Shown here: positions 1 through 5,777 of the stretch, piece after piece | Layout of the letters: each line of letters starts with the position of its first letter | Numbering within the stretch: position 1 is the first letter of the stretch | NCBI GenBank assembly: GCA_025361685.1 | Contig: JANYKE010000124.1 | Span: 1 to 5,777 of the forward strand | Reading direction: 5' to 3' | From: Eubacteriales bacterium | Lineage (GTDB): Bacteria; Bacillota; Clostridia; JANYKE01 | DNA: 5,777 nt | Translations under genes and position numbers: made by a program | Notes under the pieces: generated by a model | The model's input: only the letters and a program-made list of their open reading frames with translations | Database searches by the model: none | What the model was told of the DNA's origin: nothing

Positions 1-986
1 TCACCGTTTAGTTCCTTGTCTAGCAATACTATTGCGGCGCCGGCATTTTCTAGTGAGCGTGCGTTGAACTCTTGATGATTTTCTGAAGCTAAAGGATATG
101 GAATCATAATCGCCGGTAAGCCGACTATTGTGAGTTCCGTACATGTCATTGCTCCGGCTCGTGTCACTGCCAAATCTGTCTTCTCCATAACCTCAGCCAT
201 ATTGTAAATATAAGACTTGATTTCTATCCCGCGATTTTTGGCAACCTCTGCATCAATGCCACCTTCACTTTGAGTTCGAATGCTATTGCAAATATCCTCG
301 TAATTTTTATTGCCGGTCGCAAAAATAATATTAAATTTTATTTCGTCAAAATATTTTACTATCATGTCCACAACTGCACGATTTACTGAAGCTGCACCCT
401 GGCTTCCGCCTGTAATTAAAAGCATTGGTTTCCTTTTTGCTTCGCCCGGCAAATCAGAATCTGATTTCAATTCGCTGAAACTTTTTTCAATAACCGGTGT
501 CCCTGTATAAATCAAGTTTGTGCCGACCGGGAAATGTTTTTTAGCATCTTCAAATCCTACTGCAACTGCTCTTGCTTTTTTAGCATACAACTTTGATGTT
601 ATGCCCGGAAGAGAATTCGATTCGTGAATGATAAACGGGATGCCAAGTTTAGAAGCGACAGAGAAAACCGGTGCGCATATATATCCACCCGTGCCCAAAA
701 TAATATCAGGTTTAAACTCCTTCAAAATCTTTGCAACATTTTTTTTACCTGTTAGCATTTCTTTTATTGCAAGAACATTATCAAATGTTAATCTGCGCTT
801 AATACCACGAACGCTAATTGTTTTCAATTTAAATCCGGCATCCTTCACAAGTCTGTTTTCCAAACCATGAGGCGTTCCAACAAAAACTATTTCAGTTTTT
901 GGATCAATTTTCATGCAATATCTTGCAGTTGCGATCGCCGGATTGATATGTCCGCCCGTACCCGCACAGGCAAAAAGTATACGCAT
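1..986 (-). CDS. murG: MurG, lipid II-forming N-acetylglucosaminyltransferase (3' end outside window)
   Basis: MurG moves GlcNAc from UDP-GlcNAc to lipid I, giving lipid II on the inner face of the cytoplasmic membrane. I translated this gene by hand; it is open from ATG at 986 to the left edge and gives 328 residues. Family members are about 355-370 residues, so roughly 30-40 C-terminal residues are missing. Visible motifs of this GT-B (GT28) family are the N-terminal glycine-rich loop GTGGHINPA (residues 9-17), GTGGY (98-102), HESNSLPG (121-128), the central GGSQGA loop (193-198), and the C-terminal UDP-GlcNAc site TRAGAMTCTEL (275-285) with GLPAIMIPYP (289-298) and ENHQEFNA (302-309). E284 corresponds to the ribose-binding Glu269 of E. 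coli MurG. The start is set by AAAGGA six bases upstream. The gene begins 18 bp after ftsW and is probably co-transcribed with it. The first loop reads CAGTGGH where many homologues have GGGTGGH, a minor change. Confidence 0.96.
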   Translation of the reverse strand, partial: MRILFACAGTGGHINPAIATARYCMKIDPKTEIVFVGTPHGLENRLVKDAGFKLKTISVRGIKRRLTFDNVLAIKEMLTGKKNVAKILKEFKPDIILGTGGYICAPVFSVASKLGIPFIIHESNSLPGITSKLYAKKARAVAVGFEDAKKHFPVGTNLIYTGTPVIEKSFSELKSDSDLPGEAKRKPMLLITGGSQGAASVNRAVVDMIVKYFDEIKFNIIFATGNKNYEDICNSIRTQSEGGIDAEVAKNRGIEIKSYIYNMAEVMEKTDLAVTRAGAMTCTELTIVGLPAIMIPYPLASENHQEFNARSLENAGAAIVLLDKELNG

Positions 987-992
987 AATTTT

Positions 993-998
993 TCCTTT
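993..998 (-). promoter_or_regulatory. Ribosome binding site of murG
   Basis: The minus strand reads AAAGGA six bases before the murG ATG at 986. It lies wholly in the 18-bp gap after the ftsW stop codon and fixes the murG start. Confidence 0.8.
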
Positions 999-1004
999 CG
1001 AATA

Positions 1005-2249
1005 CTACTCTTCCTCGATTTCAGCTTCATCTTCACTAACATGTCTTACCTTCGAGGAAATGTTTAATAAAACACCTATCTCACACATCAGCAATGTCAG
1101 CGAGGTACCTCCTGCACTGAAGAATGGAAGCGGCATCCCTGTTACCGGAACGCTCGATGTTACAACGGCTATGTTAATTATAACCTGTATCGCAATAATT
1201 GCAACAATTCCAACTGCCACATAACTTCCGAAAACGTCCGGAGCATTCATTGCAATCTTAATTCCCCTCCAGAACAAAATAGCAAAAAGAATCATAATTC
1301 CTAAAACACCTATAAGCCCTATTTCTTCAGCCACAATTGAAAGAATAAAATCGTTCTGCGGCTCCGGTATGTATAAAAACTTTTGAATACTTTTGCCCAA
1401 CCCTCGACCAAAGATTCCCCCTGAACCTATGGCATACAGCGAATTGGCAACCTGCCAGCCGGTATCGCTTGCATCTTTGAATGGGTCAAGAAATGTAAGA
1501 ATTCTCTCGAAACGGTATGGTTCACTGACAACAAGATAAATCGCAGCCAGAATGACAGGTGCGGAGCATACCAGAAAATGTCTTATTCTTGCTCCTGCTA
1601 CTATCATAATTATTACCGCAGTTAAACCAATTACAATAAGTCCGCTCATGTGAGGTTCCTTAATTAGCAAAGCTGCAACCACAATCAAAATTCCAAAATA
1701 CGGAACAAGGCTGCCAAATTTTTTAAGTGGGTCCGGATGTTTGGAAAGCATTAAAGCAAATAAAATTATTATTGCAAATTTTGCGAGCTCTGATGGTTGA
1801 AATGTAGTTATTCCAAGGTTTATCCAACGTGATGCGCCATTTAGTTTTAGTCCTATCGGAGGCACAAAAACCAAGACAAGTAAAATTAGCGATACAATAA
1901 ACGCAGGCCATGCAAGTTTTTTAAAAAATTTGTAATCAAACTTCATAAAGAATATCATACCGCCAATACCAAGTGCTCCAAAAATTGCCTGGTTCTTAAA
2001 AAAATAATAAGGGTCGTATTTTGCTGCTGCGGTACTCTGTGCATACGGTCCGGTTGCACTAAAAACCATAATGAGTCCAAGAATTAAAAGTGAAAATGTG
2101 ATGGCGAGAATCCAAAAATCATATTGGCCTTTGCTCACTTTGTCTGAACCGTCAAGCTTAACACGCCTTCTGCGCCTCGTTGGCAAAGGACGGATTGGCT
2201 CATTTGTAAGTTCCTTTTCTCTTTTTTGACTAACTTCATCTCGGGACAT
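1005..2249 (-). CDS. ftsW: FtsW/SpoVE-type lipid II polymerase (SEDS family)
   Basis: This is a SEDS-family membrane protein. Such proteins polymerise lipid II into glycan strands and work in pairs with class B PBPs, such as the one at the right of this window. The 414-residue product has about ten hydrophobic segments, the first near residues 45-65 and the last near 372-398. Family signatures are FQPSELAKFA (150-159), the large extracellular loop ending in PEPQNDFILSIVAEEIG (295-311), and the C-terminal PVTGMPLPFFSAGGTSL (368-384). D300 aligns with the essential Asp297 of E. coli FtsW. The start is an ATG with AGGAG seven bases upstream. The protein has a cytoplasmic N-terminal tail of about 44 residues with five arginines in a row (25-29) and an acidic C-terminal end (SEDEAEIEEE). 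RodA is a paralogue, but the position between mraY and murG favours FtsW/SpoVE. Whether it serves vegetative division, sporulation or both cannot be told from sequence. Confidence 0.95.
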   Translation of the reverse strand: MSRDEVSQKREKELTNEPIRPLPTRRRRRVKLDGSDKVSKGQYDFWILAITFSLLILGLIMVFSATGPYAQSTAAAKYDPYYFFKNQAIFGALGIGGMIFFMKFDYKFFKKLAWPAFIVSLILLVLVFVPPIGLKLNGASRWINLGITTFQPSELAKFAIIILFALMLSKHPDPLKKFGSLVPYFGILIVVAALLIKEPHMSGLIVIGLTAVIIMIVAGARIRHFLVCSAPVILAAIYLVVSEPYRFERILTFLDPFKDASDTGWQVANSLYAIGSGGIFGRGLGKSIQKFLYIPEPQNDFILSIVAEEIGLIGVLGIMILFAILFWRGIKIAMNAPDVFGSYVAVGIVAIIAIQVIINIAVVTSSVPVTGMPLPFFSAGGTSLTLLMCEIGVLLNISSKVRHVSEDEAEIEEE

Positions 2250-2256
2250 TTGATAC

Positions 2257-2261
2257 TCCTA
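2257..2261 (-). promoter_or_regulatory. Ribosome binding site of ftsW overlapping the mraY stop codon
   Basis: The minus strand reads TAGGAG across the end of mraY: the TAG stop (2261-2259) forms the first bases of the AGGAG Shine-Dalgarno sequence of ftsW, seven bases before its ATG. A ribosome finishing mraY would sit on this site, which suggests translational coupling of the two membrane proteins (inference). Confidence 0.75.
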
Positions 2262-3251
2262 AAAAATTACTGAAATTATTGCTATTGCACAGAACACAAC
2301 TGTTGCAAGCCAGAATACCATCACAACAGTTTGCTCTTTCCATCCGCTAAGTTCAAAGTGGTGATGAAGCGGTGCCATTTTAAAAATTCTTTTGCCGGTC
2401 AATTTGAATGAGCCGACTTGCAGAATTACTGACATCCCTTCAAGTACATAAATCATTCCTGCGATTATAATAATAATTGGCATATTCATTATAATCGAAA
2501 TTCCTCCGACTGCACCGCCAAGCGCAAGCGAACCTGTATCTCCCATAAATACCTTAGCAGGACTTATGTTGAAGATAAGAAATCCGAAACATCCTCCTGC
2601 AACAATTGCGGAGAACACTTTCATGTCTGCCCATTCAGGTCTGATAATTGCAACAAATGTAAAGAAAATCATAACGACCATTGTTACACCGCCGGCGAGT
2701 CCGTCTAACCCGTCAGTCAAGTTAACACAGTTTGTTGTTGACAACAAAACAAAAACCGCAAGCGGCGCATATACGAACCAAGAAATATTTATTGGATTAT
2801 TGACTCCCAAAAACGGAATTATTAGTTCAGGTTTTATATCGGTATAAAAAGTTATGTACACAACAAAAAGAATCGATACAAATAGGAGGAGTCCCATCTT
2901 CTCCAGTCCCTTAAGTCCGTCCTTACTCTGTCTGCTTGCCTTGAGCCAGTCATCAAGAAAACCTATGCCGCCAAAACTCAATGTGAGAATAAGCACCGGG
3001 ATAATCTGAGGAATAAAAATGGTTGATATAACGGAACAGATTGTAATCGGGACAAGAAAAATAATTGCGCCAATTGTCGGAGTGCCTCCCTTTTTCAGAT
3101 GACTCTCCGGGCCGTCATCTCTTACTGTCTGCTTCATTTCTAGTTTGCGAAGCATCGGGATAAATATCGGTCCCGCAACAACTGCAAGAATAAATGTGCC
3201 AATAAATGCTATTACCTGTGTGCCTATCTGAACTCCTGCTATACCAAACAC
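2259..3251 (-). CDS. mraY: MraY, phospho-MurNAc-pentapeptide transferase
   Basis: MraY transfers phospho-MurNAc-pentapeptide from the UDP precursor to undecaprenyl phosphate, making lipid I in the cytoplasmic membrane. The product is 330 residues, normal for the family, and strongly hydrophobic with about ten membrane segments. Family motifs are all present: DGPESHLKKGGTPTIG (46-61), the aspartate pair D100-D101 in GFLDDWLK, NCVNLTDGLDGLAGG (174-188), MGDTGSLALGG (236-246) with the conserved active-site D238, and the uridine-site loop PLHHHFELSGW (294-304). Translation starts at a GTG codon; no in-frame ATG lies nearby, and GGAGGA stands six bases upstream. The gene follows murE by 20 bp and is followed by ftsW after 9 bp. 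Many Firmicutes have murD between mraY and ftsW; here it is absent. No key residue is missing and the reading frame is intact. Confidence 0.97.
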   Translation of the reverse strand: MFGIAGVQIGTQVIAFIGTFILAVVAGPIFIPMLRKLEMKQTVRDDGPESHLKKGGTPTIGAIIFLVPITICSVISTIFIPQIIPVLILTLSFGGIGFLDDWLKASRQSKDGLKGLEKMGLLLFVSILFVVYITFYTDIKPELIIPFLGVNNPINISWFVYAPLAVFVLLSTTNCVNLTDGLDGLAGGVTMVVMIFFTFVAIIRPEWADMKVFSAIVAGGCFGFLIFNISPAKVFMGDTGSLALGGAVGGISIIMNMPIIIIIAGMIYVLEGMSVILQVGSFKLTGKRIFKMAPLHHHFELSGWKEQTVVMVFWLATVVFCAIAIISVIF

Positions 3252-3257
3252 AACTTG

Positions 3258-3263
3258 TCCTCC
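3258..3263 (-). promoter_or_regulatory. Strong ribosome binding site of mraY, before a GTG start
   Basis: The minus strand reads GGAGGA six bases before the GTG at 3251. This is the best Shine-Dalgarno match among the junctions in the window, and it supports the non-ATG start of mraY. Confidence 0.8.
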
Positions 3264-3271
3264 AAAATTTT

Positions 3272-4789
3272 TTACGAAATTTCGAGCAGCTCTTTTACGA
3301 TCTTTCGCTCATCAAAATCTATTTTTCCATCTGCAAACTCCTGATACATTTCATCGCCCTTGCCGGCAAGCAAAATGATGTCATCTTTCTTTGCAATTCC
3401 CAAAGCATACTTTATTGCGTCTCTGCGATTTTCAATCATGACATACTCGCCACCGGTTTCCTTTATTCCCTCTTCAATATCTTTCATTATTTGAAGAGGC
3501 TCTTCGCGTCGCGGATTGTCAGAAGTAATAATCGATAAATCTGCATTTTCTCCGGCCGCTCGCCCCATGCCAGCACGTCTTTCTCTTGAGCGATTGCCCC
3601 CGCATCCGAACATGCAAATAAGCTTGCCCTTTTTGCTTTTGCCAAAATCTTTCAGTACACTTTCGAGGCTGTCAGAGTTGTGCGCATGATCAATAATCAC
3701 TGTGAAATCTTTGCCGGTCTCGACTTTTTCGCCTCTGCCTTTAACCTTAACACTTTTAAGTCCGGACAATATATTTTCAAAACTAATTTTGTAATACATG
3801 CAAACCGAAATTGCGGCAAGCGCATTATATATGTTATAGAAGCCCGGCATGTCAACACAGATAAGCTTTTTATCCAAATCTGAATACTCATCCATCAATC
3901 CATTTTCAATAATGAATCGTTCTGAGAGACAAATGTAAAACTTCGAGCATTCGGAAGTTGTGTCTATATCATATGCAAAAATATCCGCCGCATTATTTAT
4001 TCCGTAGGTATACATAATGCATTCTGCATCGCCGACTATTCTATCTGCATAATCACTATCGGCATTTACAAATCCTACTTTGCACTTATCAAAGAGCTGC
4101 TTCTTGGTGAAAAAATAATCTTCCATATCCGCGTGTTCACTCGGAGCAATGTGATCACGATAAAGGTTAGTAAATATGCCGATATCAAAATCGCAAAAGT
4201 CGATTCGCTTCAGTTTAATTCCTTGAGAGGCAACTTCTATTACGGCAAATGAGCATGAGGCCGCTACCATTTCGGATAGTATCATTTGCAGGTCATATGA
4301 TTCCGGAGTTGTTCTTGGAATATTATATTCCTTATCGCGAACATATTTTGCCACGCTGCCGACAAGTCCGTTCGGATGCTTTGCATCATTCAAAATATTT
4401 CTTATCATATAAGTTGTAGTTGTTTTACCTTTTGTACCTGTTACACCAATCAAATTAATTTTGGTTGATGGATTAGAAAAAAATGCTGCCGATACTGCTG
4501 CTAAACCAAGTCTTGTATCGGCAATTTTTAAAAAAGTTATATCAGGATATGCCGCATAGTCAATGCCATAATCTATAAACAAATCCTTTTCAACAAGCAA
4601 CGACTTGGCGCCGTTTTCGATTGCTGCTTTTGCATATTTGTGTCCGTCAGTTTCAAATCCATCGATGCATACAAACATGCCGCCTTCAACAACATTTCTT
4701 GAATCGTAAGCAATCCCGGCAACCTCTGCATCGGTATTGCCTGCAACGCTTATCACATCCAGATTAATTATTAATTCTTTGAGCTTCAT
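3272..4789 (-). CDS. murE: MurE, UDP-MurNAc-tripeptide synthetase, probably meso-diaminopimelate-adding
   Basis: MurE is the cytoplasmic ATP-dependent ligase that adds the third residue to UDP-MurNAc-L-Ala-D-Glu. I place the start at the ATG at 4789 (505 residues), with AAAGGA eight bases upstream. The frame is open further up to a TTG at 4834, but that codon has no ribosome binding site. The N-terminal UMP-binding domain has YDSR (28-31) and ETDGH (46-50). The central ATPase domain has the P-loop GVTGTKGKTTTT (115-126), E185, TNLYRDH (207-213) and K229, likely the carbamylated lysine. The C-terminal domain has DHAHNSDSL (367-375), GCGGNRSRERR (395-405) and DNPR (424-427). DNPR marks diaminopimelate-adding enzymes; lysine-adding ones have other residues there, so I infer mDAP-type peptidoglycan. 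Departures from the usual consensus are ASQG for SSHG (187-190), DHAHN for DYAHT, and GKGDE for GKGHE (476-480). G476 and E480, matching the mDAP-contacting Gly464 and Glu468 of E. coli, are kept. Confidence 0.93.
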   Translation of the reverse strand: MKLKELIINLDVISVAGNTDAEVAGIAYDSRNVVEGGMFVCIDGFETDGHKYAKAAIENGAKSLLVEKDLFIDYGIDYAAYPDITFLKIADTRLGLAAVSAAFFSNPSTKINLIGVTGTKGKTTTTYMIRNILNDAKHPNGLVGSVAKYVRDKEYNIPRTTPESYDLQMILSEMVAASCSFAVIEVASQGIKLKRIDFCDFDIGIFTNLYRDHIAPSEHADMEDYFFTKKQLFDKCKVGFVNADSDYADRIVGDAECIMYTYGINNAADIFAYDIDTTSECSKFYICLSERFIIENGLMDEYSDLDKKLICVDMPGFYNIYNALAAISVCMYYKISFENILSGLKSVKVKGRGEKVETGKDFTVIIDHAHNSDSLESVLKDFGKSKKGKLICMFGCGGNRSRERRAGMGRAAGENADLSIITSDNPRREEPLQIMKDIEEGIKETGGEYVMIENRRDAIKYALGIAKKDDIILLAGKGDEMYQEFADGKIDFDERKIVKELLEIS

Positions 4790-4797
4790 TGCATGTG

Positions 4798-4803
4798 TCC
4801 TTT
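4798..4803 (-). promoter_or_regulatory. Ribosome binding site that decides the murE start
   Basis: The minus strand reads AAAGGA eight bases before the ATG at 4789. It favours that ATG over the upstream in-frame TTG at 4834, which would add 15 residues with no counterpart in the family. Confidence 0.75.
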
Positions 4804-4839
4804 CAAAATCATGTGAGTATATATAACAAATCAAGTGTA

Positions 4840-5777
4840 CTATTTAAACTTTACATTTACAACCGTACCTTTGGGTACGACTTTGCCGGCCTCAGGATTT
4901 TGCGATGCTGCGCTTCCAACCCCGCTTATGCTAATATTCAATCCTACATAATAAATCGTATTTGTCGCCGAATCAATACTCTTTTTTGTCACATCCGGCA
5001 CCACAACCGTAACTTCTTTATCGGGCTTGTATGTGTACAACACTACCCTCGAATCCTGCATTAAATATGTATCCTTGCCCGGAGTCTGCAGCATAACCTT
5101 CGCAGCATCACTCTTATCTTCACCCTCAACCGAATATGATAACCCCTTATTCGTGAGCAGCACCTTTGCATCAGACAGCTTCATCCCTTCAACCATAGGA
5201 ACCTGAACAGAAGTCTGCAAAATCTTAGCAACATCTGCCGAAGTGTACTTTTTTTCAATTCCCATGTACGGCAATACATCTTTTAAAATATCTCTTACAA
5301 TCGGTGCTGCTGTTCCTTCACCGCTTGCACCTGAAATTGTTGGGTAGTCAAGTACTACAAGCAAACAGATTACAGGATTATCGGCCGGCGCAATTGCACT
5401 AAAACTTGAAATCATTCTGTGGGAAATACCGGACCTGCTTTCGACTGTTTCGGAAGTACCTGTTTTTCCTGCAATTTGATAACCTTCAATATACGCATTT
5501 TTTCCTGTGCCATCGGTAACAACTCCTCGCATTAAATTAAGAAGTGTTTGCGACGTTTCCTTTGATACAACTTCTCGAAGCGCTTCCGGCACAAATGTTT
5601 TCACAACATTGCCGCTTGAGTCGCGCAATTCTTTAACAATATGCGCTTTGTTCATTGTGCCTCCGTTTGCAATTGCTCCATAAGCTTGGATCAATTGAAT
5701 TGGCGTAATTGTAAAAGTCTGCCCAAAGGAAGCTGTCATCATGTCAATCATTCTAGGTTTCGAATGGATTAAACTAT
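4840..5777 (-). CDS. spoVD: Class B penicillin-binding protein with two PASTA domains, SpoVD/FtsI type (5' end outside window)
   Basis: This is the C-terminal part of a peptidoglycan DD-transpeptidase, an extracytoplasmic enzyme that crosslinks stem peptides and is the target of beta-lactams. The frame is open to the right edge and gives 311 residues; the membrane anchor and the SxxK and SxN motifs lie outside. Numbering from the internal Met at 5751, the SFGQTFTITPIQ segment of class B PBPs is at 8-19, ANGG at 28-31, and the third active-site motif KTGTSE at 96-101. Two PASTA repeats follow, about 181-242 and 247-303, the second ending at the stop codon. PASTA domains occur in SpoVD and in Gram-positive division PBPs. 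The position just before murE matches spoVD of Bacillus subtilis, hence the symbol; a division-specific FtsI/PBP2B role is equally possible from sequence, and the symbol should not be taken as proof of sporulation. It is a natural partner for the FtsW encoded downstream (inference from family knowledge). Confidence 0.93.
   Translation of the reverse strand, partial: SLIHSKPRMIDMMTASFGQTFTITPIQLIQAYGAIANGGTMNKAHIVKELRDSSGNVVKTFVPEALREVVSKETSQTLLNLMRGVVTDGTGKNAYIEGYQIAGKTGTSETVESRSGISHRMISSFSAIAPADNPVICLLVVLDYPTISGASGEGTAAPIVRDILKDVLPYMGIEKKYTSADVAKILQTSVQVPMVEGMKLSDAKVLLTNKGLSYSVEGEDKSDAAKVMLQTPGKDTYLMQDSRVVLYTYKPDKEVTVVVPDVTKKSIDSATNTIYYVGLNISISGVGSAASQNPEAGKVVPKGTVVNVKFK

Larger units (their letters stand above)
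1..5777 (-). other. dcw-type peptidoglycan and division operon segment
   Basis: Five genes lie head to tail on the minus strand in the order PBP, murE, mraY, ftsW, murG, separated by 50, 20, 9 and 18 bp. No rho-independent terminator or clear promoter is visible in any gap, so a single transcript entering from the right edge is likely. The order follows the B. subtilis cluster apart from the missing murD. Both ends of the operon lie outside the window. Confidence 0.8.

Noticed and set aside
913..1224. Plus-strand open frame of 103 codons across the ftsW-murG junction
   Set aside because: It lies antisense to two well-supported genes, resembles no family I know, and is explained as a shadow of their codon pattern.
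2566..2847. Plus-strand open frame of 93 codons within mraY
   Set aside because: It is wholly antisense to the most conserved part of MraY, with no independent support.
3206..3538. Plus-strand open frame of 110 codons opposite the end of murE and start of mraY
   Set aside because: It is antisense to conserved coding sequence and shows no recognisable domain or ribosome binding site.
4790..4834. Upstream in-frame TTG start for murE, adding 15 residues
   Set aside because: It has no Shine-Dalgarno sequence, and the extra residues are foreign to the family, whereas the ATG at 4789 has AAAGGA at good spacing.
4790..4839. Possible internal promoter in the AT-rich 50-bp gap before murE, including a TATATA stretch
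   Set aside because: No -35-like hexamer sits at about 17 bp from the TATATA; the nearest TTGATT is only three bases away. AT-richness alone explains it.
310..4890. Recurring TTGCCGG(T/C) words on the plus strand near 310, 2391, 3360, 3711 and 4883, suggestive of a short dispersed repeat or uptake sequence
   Set aside because: On the coding strand they mostly encode Thr-Gly-Lys or Ala-Gly-Lys with ACC/GCC-GGC-AA codons, in frame, inside conserved genes. Codon preference is enough to explain them.
1..5777. A novel defence, mobile or secondary-metabolite system hidden in the window
   Set aside because: Nearly every base is taken up by five core cell-wall genes with intact family motifs; there are no integrases, direct-repeat arrays, atypical composition or unexplained gaps.

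Overview
The window is a stretch of a division and cell-wall (dcw) gene cluster read entirely from the minus strand. In transcription order, from the right edge to the left, it holds the C-terminal part of a class B penicillin-binding protein with two PASTA domains (SpoVD/FtsI type), murE, mraY, ftsW (spoVE-like) and murG, which runs off the left edge. Gaps between genes are only 50, 20, 9 and 18 bp. Every junction has a purine-rich Shine-Dalgarno sequence, and I see no internal terminator or convincing promoter, so one polycistronic message is the simplest reading.

The DNA is AT-rich and the Shine-Dalgarno sequences are strong (GGAGGA, AGGAG, AAAGGA). The order PBP-murE-mraY-(murD)-spoVE-murG matches the arrangement known from Bacillus subtilis, and several protein details look clostridial: the PASTA-bearing PBP, the HESNSLPG motif in MurG and the KEPHMSG segment in FtsW. 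I infer a low-GC Firmicute, probably in Clostridia; genus cannot be told from this window.

The genes form one pathway. MurE adds the third residue of the stem peptide in the cytoplasm; its DNPR motif predicts meso-diaminopimelate. MraY loads the finished UDP-MurNAc-pentapeptide onto undecaprenyl phosphate to give lipid I, and MurG adds GlcNAc to give lipid II. FtsW polymerises lipid II into glycan strands outside the membrane, and the PBP crosslinks the peptides. The murD gene usually found between mraY and ftsW is absent: only 9 bp separate those two genes.

There is no non-coding stretch above 50 bp and no RNA gene, mobile element, CRISPR array or phage signal that I can support. I found no evidence of an undescribed system. 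The points worth a second look are modest: the missing murD, substitutions at conserved positions in MurE, and the charged tails of FtsW.
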